Source: Ramazzottius varieornatus | Lineage: Eukaryota; Tardigrada; Eutardigrada; Parachela; Ramazzottiidae | Direction of reading: 5' to 3' | Assembly (NCBI GenBank): GCA_001949185.1 | Contig: BDGG01000004.1 | Location: 2,350,278-2,414,277 of the forward strand | Length of the DNA: 64,000 nucleotides | Shown: in pieces, positions 48,401-59,323 of the stretch | How positions within the stretch are numbered: the first letter of the stretch is position 1 | Layout of the letters: each line of letters opens with the position of its first letter | Notes under the pieces: generated by a model | Seen by the model: only the letters and a program-made list of their open reading frames with translations | Told to the model about the DNA's origin: nothing | Database searches by the model: none | Program-made: the position numbers and the translations under genes

Positions 48401-51400
48401 CGGGGACCATTCGAAGCCGCAGTAATGTCTTGTACCTGAAGTTCCGGTCCGACCGAGGACTTTCTCATGGAGGTTTCCAGGCTAATTACTCCATCTGTAA
48501 GTCCGTGCTTACAAAGTTGCAGATCCCGTTTTGATTTCTCACCATGGCACGCGATGGGCTGTCTGTTTTACAGCGTCGTGTGGTGGAACAATCATTGACC
48601 AGTCGGGCACAATCTTCAGTCCAGAGTACCCGGCATCTTATCCATTCTCGGGTGACAGTGACTGCGAGTGGTATATCCAAGTCCCAGGTACCAGAAGCGA
48701 AGCGTGCTTCTTCCGGTCCGTACTTCCGTATGAGTTTACTGATGATGGTTTGAACACTGTGTTATCATTCTATATTTTTAGCGGGTCATTTTATCGACTT
48801 TGAGCTGCGCGAGTTCGTACTGCCCGATTACTTCAATTGCTCTGCTGGTCACTTCGTCGAATTCAGGAACTACAGTAGAAACGGTAAGTGACACTCTCTC
48901 GAGCTTTACCGCTGTATAGAGATTTAGTTTAGTATGATTGATTTTTTTCTGTAATAGGTGATTTGATAAAGCGCTTCTGCGGAACACAGCCGTTCACGAC
49001 ATTCAGCTCTCCCGATTCGCTGGTGTATGTACGGTTCAGAAATTCATTACCGGTACCCGTTCGAGCTCTTCAGGAGACCGCGTTCAAATTCCGCATATTC
49101 TTTAACGCCAATAGCGAAGGTATTGTATGAAAAACGATGTTTCAATGATCCGGTCTTCCACGTAGCTTGATTGTAGGATGTGGTGGCGAACTACTGGGAC
49201 CGTCTGGAATCATCACATCGTGAGTAGATTTTATTTCATTGTAAAATTTAGTAATCAGGGTGGACTGTCTACCGTAGACCTGGTTTTCCAAATGCATATC
49301 CGAACAACCGTGTTTGTGTATGGAAAATCACGACTTCCGTGGGAAGACGGATTCTTCTGGAGAGCCTGGACCTCGAAGTGGAGGGCATTGGTCTATGCCA
49401 GAGCGACTTTGTCGAGGTACGGTTCATAATCTTTCCACGTTACAATACTTCACATCCACGCTGTTACTTTGTGGGGCAGGTGTACAATGGCATTTTGGGC
49501 GACTCACCTCGGATGGATCGGGTATGCGGAACCCGGAAGATCAAAATATCTTCGAGTATGAACACCATGACCATCAAGTTCCAAACGGATAGTTCAAAAA
49601 GTAGCCGTGGTTTTCGCCTTCGGTACAGCAGCAATGAACCAGCAGGTAAAATGTGGCCTTCGAAAACTGTATACTAGAAAACACCGTCGTTAATTTTCAT
49701 CGCGCTGTGTATTGATTTGCTTCTCTTCTTTCTTCTATAATCTATCTAACATGATTTCAATGTTTTGTAGCGTGCGGTGGAAGTCTGGTCGGCACCAGTG
49801 GGGTCATTACTAGTCCGGGTTTCGACCTGACAAACAACTCAGCCAAATATGATCCGAATGACGAATGCACATGGACCATCAGCAACCCCAACCCTTACGA
49901 TCCATCCACCATCTTCCTCCAGATCACTTACTTGGAAACGGAGCAAGTGCTTCCGCAAGTCCTCAACACCATGCAAGATATTTGCCGCTCGGACTTTATC
50001 GAAGTGCGGTCAGGACTAACGTCGGCAGACCCGCTGGTACAAACGTTCTGCGGGCGAAAAGCAGACCTCTTGAACTCCTCCGTTGCTATACCAGGACCGG
50101 TAAGAGCAGCTTCTTTAACACTTAAAAGACCAAGGGGGTACCCCGGTTGCCTGGCGCACCCCAAAAGCCTTGCAGAATGGCTACTGTTGAGCCTTTTCGT
50201 CTCAAATTTGCACGTTTGCTTTTGGAAACTTTGTCGCTTCCACTTAAAAAAGACGTAAACTGGCTAGCAGCTTTCTGAAAATTTCGAGAGAATATTTCGT
50301 TTTTGACCAGATTGTGTCTTGAGTTGACAGACCAAATTTTTACTCAAGAGCTGGCTGACGGAAAGCCTCCTTAAAAATTGGACACAGAGCTAGTACATTG
50401 ATATCGTCTTAGACGCTCCAGTATGTTCCATGCTGTGTGACCAGTGGTCAGAGCAAATTAAAAAGGTCTGGCACTGTGGTTCACTTAGTGGCGCATTTTA
50501 CTCGAAAAATGCGAAGCGTACATGTGGTGATTGACCCGATCTGACCCCACCCCACGATTTCAGCCAGTTAAAAATTGGGGAAGGTGATCTACCCCCCTTG
50601 TACTCCCAGAGCTCGGAATTGCGTGGTCTTTTAAATGTTAATACTGTATACTGGCCTCAACATTCATGTTCTTGTGGCTTGCAGGTTGCGTATATCCGTT
50701 GGCGCACGGACTACTCCCTACAGCTAAAAGGTAGCACTGTACATGTCGTACTGCATACATCTTGCATGCCCAGCGTTTTCAAGACTTTTGTTTTCGCCCA
50801 GGCTTCCGAATGGAGTACACTATCATGCGTAAGAATTTTTCGGCTCGGCTTTGCTACTAGGTCTGAACCGAATAAAAGATTCCCTGTTTCAGCTTGTGGT
50901 GGAATATTGGCCGACATGAGTGGTGTCATAGGGGCTCCCACTGACAACACGATGGGGCATACAGGGAAGTTGGTGTGTGCATGGTTGGTGGGGTCTCCTG
51001 GAGGACCCGGTCAGGTTGAGGTACGTTAACCTTCTTATTAATCTGCTGACTGGCTGAAGGCACATCTGTCGTGTTAGCTTGATAGGCCGACAACCCGTTT
51101 TGATTCTAGCTTTCGTTCGAAGAAGGGCGTTTCGTACCGAGTGTGAACTGCACTGCGAATTCGGCGGAAGTCCTGAACGGCCGCTTCCACAATTCGCCCG
51201 TCATCACTCGGCTTTGCGCGGAGCACATCGCGACTCCTGTGCGCTCGCAGGGTTCTGCCATATTTGTGCGCTATCAAGCAGAAGACACTTTGCCCAGGAT
51301 GGCATTCCGAGCGACTTATGAAACAGTAACAAATGGTACGTGGACTTCTTATAAGGTCGGTGTCGTTAAATCTTGAGATAACTTTCTAAACCGGTAAGTG

Positions 51401-52727
51401 GAACAGGGTGCGGAGGGACAATACACCAGAACGAAGGAACCATATCCACACCGGGACGTGCGAACAATGACGATTATCCTGACGACATTGAATGCATATG
51501 GGACATATTTGTTGACACCGGCTACCACATCAACCTCACTTTCCCCAGGCGGTTCGACATCGAGTCGTCGCAAGACTGTACCAAAGATTACGTCGAACTG
51601 CAGGAACAGCAGACTCCCGATGAAGAGGATGAATGGACAACACTGGTCCACCTCTGTGGTCATCAAACGCCCAACGCCACTTTTTCTTCCTCCAACCGCC
51701 TCCGTGTGAAGTTCCATTCTGACGATACAAATAACGCTAAAGGTTTCACAGCAAGTTGGTCCATAGGATGTGGCGGTCGGCTAAGTGATTCCATAGGTAC
51801 ATAGGTACAGTATCAATACCTGCCAGCAGGGTGAACGTGCGGCAACATAATAGACTGTAATGCTTCTTGAACTTCGCGAATCACATGATCTACGCATGGA
51901 GCTAAACCCTGGTCCGGTGACTATACCCTACCAACCCCCTGGAGGGATGTTCCGCGTGCATTATGACGTATTTCGCGAAGTTGAAGAAGCATAACAGTAT
52001 AGTCACACGACATCGAAAGCCATGAGTCGCATGTTTTCGAGCCTACTCACTTACATACTTGTTTATCATGCAGATTAAGGGGATCACTGCGAGCAAGTTC
52101 ATGACAGACCGTCAGGCTACAATATTTTGTTGATTTTTAGGCGTTATTGTGTCTCCTGGGTTTCCCAACAAGCCGGCCAACAACCTGGACTGTCGGTGGG
52201 AAATCATCGCACCTTACATCGAGCTGACTTTCGACCCGAACCACTTCGATATTGAGGGGAGTCGTCGGCTTCTCCTCAAGGAAGCCAACCGTATGTACGG
52301 AGCGTACTACTCGGAAATATTGTGTCACGATTACCTCACCGTCTATGGCGGCGACCCAGCTAATAGCACGGTTATCAGTAAGCCACCTCGGATTTGCGGA
52401 GGAAGTGGCTTGTATGGAGCAAGCGGCGAGGTACCGCGGCCTATCTATGCTGAAAAGCGCATGGTCGTAGAGTTCCACACGGACTTCGCCTTGGCCGGAA
52501 ACGGTTTCCGCCTTGTATACAAAACTTCAACTAGTAAGTTCAATCACAACGAAGTTCTCTTCGAATAGTGTATGGTCAACAGCTTACACTATCTTTACCA
52601 CATGTTATGTATTCTTGCAGATCCTTTTCCAGTAAGCACGTTTCCAACCACTAGCAGTACCACGAGGATACCATGGGTATCCAGAATGCCAGCTTACCGA
52701 CTTGAATCGAACAAGCTGTTGATCTAA
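39443..52727 (+). CDS. CUBN: Cubilin, EGF- and CUB-domain endocytic receptor
   Basis: Exons: 39443-39540, 40170-40296, 40427-40534, 40636-40719, 40787-40825, 40886-40987, 41254-41357, 41438-41719, 41793-41944, 42009-42143, 42210-42413, 42488-42630, 42712-42815, 42882-43012, 43090-43158, 43216-43529, 43606-43912, 44042-44226, 44298-44660, 44838-45363, 45439-45555, 45630-45670, 45730-45931, 46005-46349, 46417-46520, 46596-46673, 46736-46937, 46998-47357, 47451-47647, 47742-47935, 48004-48074, 48141-48231, 48318-48496, 48574-48687, 48782-48883, 48958-49119, 49177-49219, 49278-49416, 49480-49645, 49771-50099, 50685-50730, 50802-50828, 50893-51020, 51110-51335, 51407-51796, 52141-52533, 52621-52727; 2709 aa (human 3623). 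A secreted, peripherally bound receptor that works with amnionless (known). Signal peptide ([11 protein letters not shown]), a short helical N-terminal region as in cubilin, about 7 EGF repeats (residues 153-479), then about 18 CUB domains by my count (27 in vertebrates). The C-terminal tail is Thr/Ser-rich with no membrane helix. Intron 14 is GC-AG. Introns 6, 19, 40 and 45 carry repeats. Confidence 0.95.
41025..41185. mobile_element. TIR element in cubilin intron 6 (second MITE family)
   Basis: The left end ACTGTATTCC, then CCGATATCTCCGCGAA, is mirrored by the right end TTCGCGAAGATATCGG, then CGGAATACAGT. Inner blocks GGCGCCACCTACG and TGTAGGTGGCGTC are also inverted. Two TGACGTAC sites lie near the centre. 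It is about 160 nt, non-coding and the only copy seen in this window. Confidence 0.8.
44726..44797. repeat. Hairpin repeat family, copy in cubilin intron 19
   Basis: CCAAGTGGCGCAC is an exact complement of GTGCGCCACTTGG across a loop with TTGTTGTTAGCTGGAAAT. The left flank CTCGACAAGATTGTTG matches the diverged SCAF intron 6 copy. Confidence 0.85.
50478..50530. repeat. Half or decayed hairpin repeat in cubilin intron 40
   Basis: AGTGGCGCATTTT is followed by a poorly matching right arm (AAATGCGAAGCG). It lies in the 585-nt intron 40, the longest intron in the CUB part of the gene. Assignment to the family is weak. Confidence 0.3.
51855..51997. mobile_element. MITE family 1, copy 3
   Basis: It begins CTGTAATGCTTCTTGAACTT and ends GAAGTTGAAGAAGCATAACAG, an imperfect inverted copy. 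TGACGTA lies just inside the right arm. It sits in cubilin intron 45; the core differs from the other two copies and is about 20 nt longer. Confidence 0.85.
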
Positions 52728-52848
52728 GACATTTTAGCAAATTTTTGCCCCGAGAAGATGTAAAATGAATGGTTAAACATTCAGGTTCGAATAACATGAG
52801 CCCTCTAAAGATCAAAACGCTGAAAGTACAGGGAAAACTGTCACAATG

Positions 52849-55026
52849 TCAGTCGCTATCACTATCTGACTCCGACAGGTTTGCTGCTTTCCTGGCAGCA
52901 GCAACTTCGTTGTCTGACTGTTCAGACTCGTCGGACGATTCGTTATGATCGTTCGGTCTTTCCGCTTCCTGTTTGATGGGCGGTGTGTTGTCCTCCTCAT
53001 CGCTACCTTCCGCGTTCCCATTTGTTCCGTTACTGGGAGAATCTACGGGCAACTTGATTCTCGTACCTTTAGACGAGTAAGACAATGATTAACAAAGGCA
53101 GGACATCAGTGTAATCCGGGAAAAGCCACGAGTACTTACTTGGAGACTGTTCAGGCTGATCGGGCTCCTCGATCTCATTGTCCGGCGGAGCGTCTGGAGC
53201 CTAGATTAAAAGAACTAGTTGAGGTTTTGTGAAGTATTGACATGTTGACCAGAAGTGATAGGTGTACCTTGTTTTCGGAGTTAGCTGCTGACGTAAAGCG
53301 GACCACCAGTTTGGATTTGTTCTTTTTCGCTCCGCGTGCTCTCCGGACTAGTTTCACCCTATATCACCGCGAAAGACTGTTGGAAACAGTTCGATCAGTC
53401 CGCACAAATGATAACTTACTTGGTCTCGAGTTCCAAGAAGAACATGGATCCATCACGAATGTTAAACGCGAAGGCGTTGTCCTCTTTGTCTTTCAGAACC
53501 TGAGGCTTCTTGTCTTCCGGTAGAGAAAACTCCCGATGAAGCTTGAACACATATCTGAGAAGAAACCGATTACTGAATCTTATCGCGATATTGCATGGGG
53601 GAGTCTCTTTACTCTTCATTGTCGTCTGTCATTCCCCGAGTTTCCTCCAGTTTCCTCATTGTCTCTTCCGGTGGTACGAAATATGCCACGGTCTGATTTC
53701 CATGCTCATCCGTCATCCCCCTGCCATGATACTTTGACAACCTTTGTTGGACAGGCGACCAGGTATAACAGAAGGCTCACCTCAACATCGTATTAGCCAT
53801 CACTTCGTCAGGGATATATCCATGAACAGCAGGAGGTGCAGGATCAGTCTCAAACGTGACACAGACCACAGGATATTTCGCGAGCTAAAGACAAACATCA
53901 GTTCATTTGATTAGACAGAAATACCCACGCTGGGAACTCATTTAGGGGAAGGACCCACATCGAAATCAGGAAAGATCGCAGTTTCTTCAACCGCTTTGAG
54001 ATCCGGCTTATTTGGATGCTTCTTCGGCTGCAGTAAAAACCAATTAAGTCTAATATTGCGTTAGTCTAACATTATGCGGAATACGCCGAAATTAAACAAA
54101 AGTAGTTCAGTGCGCAACGTACCTTGTTGATGGCGAAGTCAAAGGTATCCTGAATGGCTTCGGCTCTCTTTACACGGGTTCTAAGGTCCAGATCATGCAT
54201 CTGTGTAATGACCGGTCTTTTGATAGCTTTCCTATGGTTACAAACATAATAACCATACCGACCATCAACACCAGGACATACGATACAGCGTGCCCCAACC
54301 TCTCCACTTACTCGCTAGAGACTTCCTGTCGGTTGAGTCCATAGTCATTGTTGATATACTGGGTTTTCCGCAGCCAAGCTACCTGTCGACCGTGATCGAT
54401 TCGCCTATTCGAAAGAAACAGAAACCTCACCACTTCTGGACGTAGAAACAATAAAACTAAAGTATAATCTTACTGAGGTTTAGAGGACGTCTGCGTCTCG
54501 TTGAGGACTTCGTCCTCGCACAATAACGCGTCGATGTCAGCTCCGGAATCTGAGCAAACATATACCCATACTGCCTGACAGGTAAACCAACCAAAGTTAT
54601 CTACCTGGTCCTGTAGGAAGCTTGAACGACGGCATGGTGAGGAGACTTAGTTTCATTCCCATATCCGAGTCACAGTTGATGTCCCTTTTGTACTCCTTCT
54701 CCAAGGATGTGGAAGAGTATTTAACGTATCTGTGACGATCCTCTGGTTAACTCTATGCTGTGAATATCCCGTTGGGGTAGCTACTTACGGGGCCATATCC
54801 ACATTGTACACCAGAAACTTGGTATCCGCTGGCAGGTCCGGGAGACGATTAAGATACTTCGTTCTGCATAAGAAATCGTCCTTCTCGAGACTGAAAGGTC
54901 GGACAACAATGTTAGAAATTCTCACTGTTCCCAAAATATTCATTGCAAAGGACGGGCGGGGAGCTTTTACCTGGATGAAGCGTATGGTCGTCGAGATCCG
55001 GAGGTGGACATAGGTGGCGGAGCCAT
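52849..55026 (-). CDS. PAF1: RNA polymerase II-associated factor 1 (PAF1 complex subunit)
   Basis: Exons: 55026-54971, 54890-54789, 54729-54605, 54549-54474, 54404-54312, 54231-54123, 54027-53959, 53884-53781, 53720-53613, 53554-53420, 53358-53268, 53200-53140, 53066-52849; 448 aa (human 531). Core of the nuclear PAF complex, which couples Pol II elongation to histone modification. The N-terminus reads FLCRTKYLNRLPDLPADTKF as in PAF1, then TSLEKEYKRDI, VAWLRKTQYINNDYG, the RGMTDEHGNQTVAYFVPPEE block, and DNAFAFNIRDGSMFFLELE. The tail is Glu/Asp/Ser-rich, ending ESDSDSD, also typical. Thirteen exons all join in phase. The exon beginning at 53720 uses an acceptor inside a G-run; a neighbouring AG gives the wrong frame. 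The gene ends 121 nt from cubilin's stop, tail to tail. Confidence 0.95.
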
Positions 55027-56085
55027 CCTGTGTAAAGACTAAAGAGTATCAGAAATCTTTCGCTCGAGAAGATGACTAGAAGCTTAGCGCCGTGCTCGAG
55101 GCGATCAAAGGTTGATGTTGCCTTCCCCAGGAAGCGAAAGATCAAGCTGGCCGAAGACGCAAAGATAACGTCGATCAGAAGAATCAAGAATGTGAGGAGA
55201 ATGTGAGGACAATCAAGAAAATATCGAGGAGAAGATTCAGATCATCCGAATACTGACTTGAACATGTCATAGGGACGTGGTGGGCAATTGAGCATGTAAT
55301 GGTTGTCATATCATAAGCAATAGGCAATTATTACGTACTATATTGACATCAGTTATTTGTAATGTAAGTAATGCAATTATAAGTTCTATTTGCGAACTGC
55401 TTCGTGACATTGATTTTATTTGGTTCAGTTTACTACAGCGTTAACGAACATAACGTGATAAGCTGAAATATAGGTATAGTTGTATTTGGGCAGTTCGGGA
55501 TCGTCTGAACGCATCGGTGGGTGCGTGAGCATGACGCGGAAGTAAAGCAATCGTCAAGCTCCTAGCTGTTACAGTACCATTTACCGTGTTGTCACGTGAG
55601 AAGGACCCAGGGACCGACGTTGACGTTGAAGTTCAAGAGCTTCTCGGACCATCGGTAGCAGGTCAATGCGACGAAAAACCGGGACTTAATCGGAACAAAC
55701 CTTCTAGAAATCAGTATTTAAAAGAGTCACAAGTTATCGAAAACTGGATCATATCAGCCCTGAGATGTCCGACTTTCTTTCAGCGGAAATTGTCGCAGAC
55801 CGGGTGGTCTAGATAAGGCATCCAAAGTCTAATTTTGGAGTTGCAGCAGAAGCTCATCTTATCCATAAGACTACAACACTCTAATGCCTGCTGCCTACTT
55901 ACAGAACAGCGAATGCAGCGTGCAACTCAACTATCAGAGGCCATTAGGCATAAACCACATGGGAGAGTACTTTGGTCGTTCTAAGCATCGAATTCAAGTT
56001 CATAATTTACAATTAATGTACGACCGCAGTAGCCACTGTTTGTGAACCTTGTCCCAATTTGAATTCCGCCCACACATTAAAGAAT
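55027..56085. other. Divergent spacer between PAF1 and MCFD2
   Basis: Contains both promoters. A 76-codon plus frame (55586-55816) has no similarity. The stretch 55310-55500 is AT-rich. No repeat is recognised. Confidence 0.45.
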
Positions 56086-56782
56086 ATGTCATCAAAGAAG
56101 ATGTTTGCTCACCGGTTTCGGACAACCAACCACATACTGAATATAATGCCAATATGGGTTCTCATGATTTCTGCAAGTTCCGGCCAAAGTAGAGCTCAAC
56201 CTACCAAACTGCCGGAAAGACATCTTCCACCAAGCCTGAAGGAGGACCCTGCGTTAGTACCCAACGCTTATTGAAAATTTGGTGTTTTCACACAGGTCTA
56301 TGATCTTCCCTTTTAGGTCTTCTTTTCTTTTAGGCATTTGAAGGAGCACCTGAAAGACACTATAGACGTCGTAGACTCTATGAGTCCCGAAGAACTGGAA
56401 TTTCATTACTTCAAGTAGGTCCCGGTTGAATTTTCTTACATTGAAAACCCAACATTTGACTTTTATGCCTCCAGAGTACATGACTACAATAAAGACAACC
56501 AGCTTGACGGCCTTGAAATGTTACACGCGTTGATGCACAACGAGCATGACGAGAGGGGCGCTGTGAATATGCTTTTCGACCGGCCCACTGACATAGATCC
56601 ATATATCAGTAAGAAGAATCATCCCTATCTCGCGTCTCAGTGAGCTCCCCACTCCTCTAATCATCAACACCACTTCTCACCTTACAGAAGTCATCGACGA
56701 GGTCCTAGCAGATGGCGACCTCAATGGAGATGGCTACCTAAGCTACGAAGAGTACAAGCACAAGTCACAGATGTCCGGTTGA
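56086..56782 (+). CDS. MCFD2: MCFD2-like EF-hand protein of the early secretory pathway
   Basis: Exons: 56086-56256, 56317-56414, 56475-56608, 56688-56782; 165 aa (human 146). MCFD2 is a luminal Ca-binding partner of the cargo lectin ERGIC-53/LMAN1. A hydrophobic stretch (NIMPIWVLMISASSG) near residues 20-35 fits a signal peptide. Then KEHLKDTIDVVDSMSPEELE, HYFKVHDYNKDNQLDGLE with the first EF-hand loop (DYNKDNQLDGLE), and the second loop DLNGDGYLSYEE, both with full ligand sets. The order and spacing match MCFD2. The start is uncertain: ATGs at 56086 and 56101 are both possible. The acceptor of exon 2 was set at 56317 for phase; it adds a few unusual residues, and a nearby AG at 56333 would need another donor. 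Confidence 0.85.
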
Positions 56783-57091
56783 CTCCTTTCGACCTGTTCT
56801 TGTTCCTGTCTGATCGGTCTTTTCTTGAAAGACGGTCTCCGAGCAGCTGAAACAAAGAAAACCAGACTGTGATAGTGAGAGTTGCTTCATGCCTTCATCG
56901 AACTTATAATGCCAAAGACATTAGGATTCATCAGGAATTTGCCTTGGTTGTCAGTGAGCAGTTGGAGACTTTTAAGAATTAGAAGTACGAGTACCGCAAA
57001 AGCCAGTTCGACGGAGATAAGCAAGTCTAGCTGATAAAGATTCTATGCTCGGAAGAAGTTGTCAGTACTGCACGTTCTCAAGAAAACCTGT
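56783..57091. other. Convergent 3' region of MCFD2 and MACROD
   Basis: Tail-to-tail 3' flanks. Nothing else is seen in it. Confidence 0.5.
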
Positions 57092-58473
57092 TCATAGTGC
57101 TGGTGGAAAGTGAACAGGCAGATGCCTTTCATAGCAGTCCAGATCCACGTCGAGGAAGCAGCAAAACACAATCCTGTCAACCTGCAAAAGGAACTAAGTA
57201 GAAAAGCTGTCGCGACTGAGGAAAATTTTCTCGAACAAGTTACCAAAGTGCTGTTGTCGTTAGTGTCCAGCCATTTCCGAACAGTTTCCACTGCGACCTC
57301 AGCCGCTGGTTCATGAGGATAGCCTAAACAGAAACACAGGTATAGGTTCTCACAGGGCCTTTAGTGTCAGTGAGTCGCCGTACCGTAGACTCCCGTCGAG
57401 ATACAAGGAAAGACCTGAAACAAAATGTCAGTACTTTATATCGATGTTAACGCACTGGTTATATAACTATGGGCGGAGTAAAGTTGTTAGGCAGGAGAAC
57501 CCTTACGCAGGATCTCAGAGAATGCTTCTTGAGTAGTTCCAGACTATTCCAGTAGCAACTCCGGAGCTTCTCTGGTTTACTTCCTATGGGTCCCACGGTG
57601 TGTATCACGTCTGCAAAATACAAACAAAACAAGCAAAAGATGGGGGACTGCTCGCGGGGAGACGGGGCAAGTGGAGCCTACGCTTGCAAGGCAGCCTGTA
57701 ATAACAGACGCACTTACTTTACGGTAACTTCCACGAATGAATGCACAGGAGAGTTACCGATAGCCTTTCGTGATCTTGGCTTCTCCCGTCTCGCACCCAT
57801 GTAAGCTCGCGCATTCCGCTTTCAGCTCAGGTCCAGCTCTATCTCGTGCGAGAAAAACCCGTAAAGACATACGACCGATATTAGTGTTCACGAAGACTCA
57901 CGCTCTGTGAATGGCTCCATCAACTGCGAAGAAAAGGACACGTCTTTCTACGAAGCGAAGCCACAGATATGTTAGGAACAATATTTAGTACCTCCGCCTC
58001 CTCCTAGAAGAGACCGGTTAGCGGCGTTTACTATCGCGTCGGCTTGAAATTCGGTGATATCGCCTGCAAAGAATACAAATGATTGAAGCGTAGCAGCAGT
58101 CCCCTCCACAGCTTCTAGAGTTGGTTGGAGTGAACAAGGGCAGAACCCACCTTGCCAAAGGGATATCTTGTCATTCAGGTCTTTGAGAGGCTCCACTATT
58201 TCCAGACTTTTAGAGCCTACAATAAAGAGTGAGACATTACTTATGGTGCAGTACGCCCGCAGCGCCGTGCCTTGCGATCGCTTCATGCACTCGCGTACCT
58301 TTTCCAGTTGTAGCAGGCTCATGTTTCGTCCCGTTGGTTATATGTAGAGTCTTGAGATGCTCTGTCCAGGTGGGAATGTCCAGAATATCGAGTCCACTAA
58401 CCCTGGAGTATCCAACAGATGTATCGCTCTTCTTCCTTGCAGCCATTACGCAGACTCTCCGAACTAGCAACAT
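57092..58473 (-). CDS. MACROD1: Macrodomain mono-ADP-ribosyl hydrolase (MACROD1/2 type)
   Basis: Exons: 58473-58299, 58216-58151, 58063-57992, 57923-57902, 57838-57758, 57695-57682, 57610-57507, 57414-57384, 57323-57244, 57181-57092; 244 aa. Removes mono-ADP-ribose from acidic residues and deacetylates O-acetyl-ADP-ribose (known for the family). The catalytic core is clear: [20 protein letters not shown] then [15 protein letters not shown] (adenine and distal-ribose loops), [25 protein letters not shown], the second phosphate loop [13 protein letters not shown], and [13 protein letters not shown] near the end. Exon 6 is 14 nt. Two in-frame starts exist: the upper one (58473) gives an Arg-containing hydrophobic leader [15 protein letters not shown] that could be a mitochondrial presequence, as in MACROD1; the lower ATG (58446) would give a cytosolic or nuclear form. 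Confidence 0.93.
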
Positions 58474-59323
58474 TCAGGCTGATCCGAAGCTTTCAAGATC
58501 ACTCGGACAGCCGTCGCACCGACGTTTCAGCAGCAAAATCAGAGGAAGAAAACCTAGGACGAGGTCCGAACGAATGAGATGGAAACACCGAAATTCTGGG
58601 ATGACTGATCAGCTGCTTGACTACAGTATGACATTACACCTCTTGAGTCTTGAGGTATTGGACTTGTTGACGTACTATTGATACATAATAATGGCGTTAC
58701 ATGACACGATGACTCCAAAGTTACAGAAGTGTTTTGGCTCGCCTCACGGACCCTGTCCCTCCTATTTACGGCGTATAGCTAAAGGTTCACTATAGATCTG
58801 TTCCGGGGCCGAAGAAACCTTGTACCACTGGTTGTCATGTATCGCTGTGTAGTTGGGAATACAGACAACCGTTTCCGTTTGTCAGAATCGCTGCTCCACC
58901 AGGACTTCCAAAGTTGAGACCGAAAAGAGCCCCGGCGGCTCTTGCATTAGTTGGCTGCATAAACGACGATTCGACGACCAGGAAGTCTCTCGACCTACCT
59001 ATAGCCGGAATTTCTAACAGTGTTTATTATGTTCGAGGAAGTGGTACTAAGTTTGCCGGCGGTTAAAACTTTGTCCACATACGTCAATAGCAATTCGCCG
59101 GCACTTTTAACGTGTGACGAATGAATGACGTAAGTGGAGAAAGTTTTAACCGCGGGGAAAGTTAGGACCACATCCTCGTACAAACGCGATAAGAACTTCG
59201 TGTACGGTATCGGATTACGTGACAAGAAGTAGCAACGTGGTTATATCAACATTAACACAAAAAAGGACTGGTTCGAACTTGAGCTCTTGGATGAAAGGCA
59301 GGTTGAAAGCAAAGCGTGGTGGA
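58474..59323. other. Spacer between MACROD and GPCR, with TIR element
   Basis: Contains the MACROD upstream region and the GPCR 3' flank. The right part is taken up by the inverted-repeat element at about 59003-59203. No gene is supported. Confidence 0.5.
59003..59203. mobile_element. Terminal-inverted-repeat element downstream of the GPCR
   Basis: The left arm GGCGGTTAAAACTTTGTCCA, then CATACGTCA, is mirrored by TGACGTAAGTGGAGAAAG, then TTTTAACCGC. Complementarity continues outward through CGAGGAAGTGG/CCACATCCTCG and, more loosely, to the AATTTCT/AGAACTTC ends, giving about 200 nt. The centre is about 45 nt. A minus-strand open frame (58995-59225) spans it but is a by-product of the repeat. 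Its ends differ from the other two families here. Confidence 0.75.

Noticed and set aside
57517-57533. GAATGCTTCTTGAGTAG, similar to the MITE family 1 end
   Set aside because: It lies inside MACROD exon 7 and encodes the conserved LLKKHS segment; there is no partner arm, so it is a chance match.
58995-59225. 77-codon minus-strand open frame
   Set aside because: It coincides almost exactly with a terminal-inverted-repeat element, and its protein reflects the palindrome rather than a conserved family.
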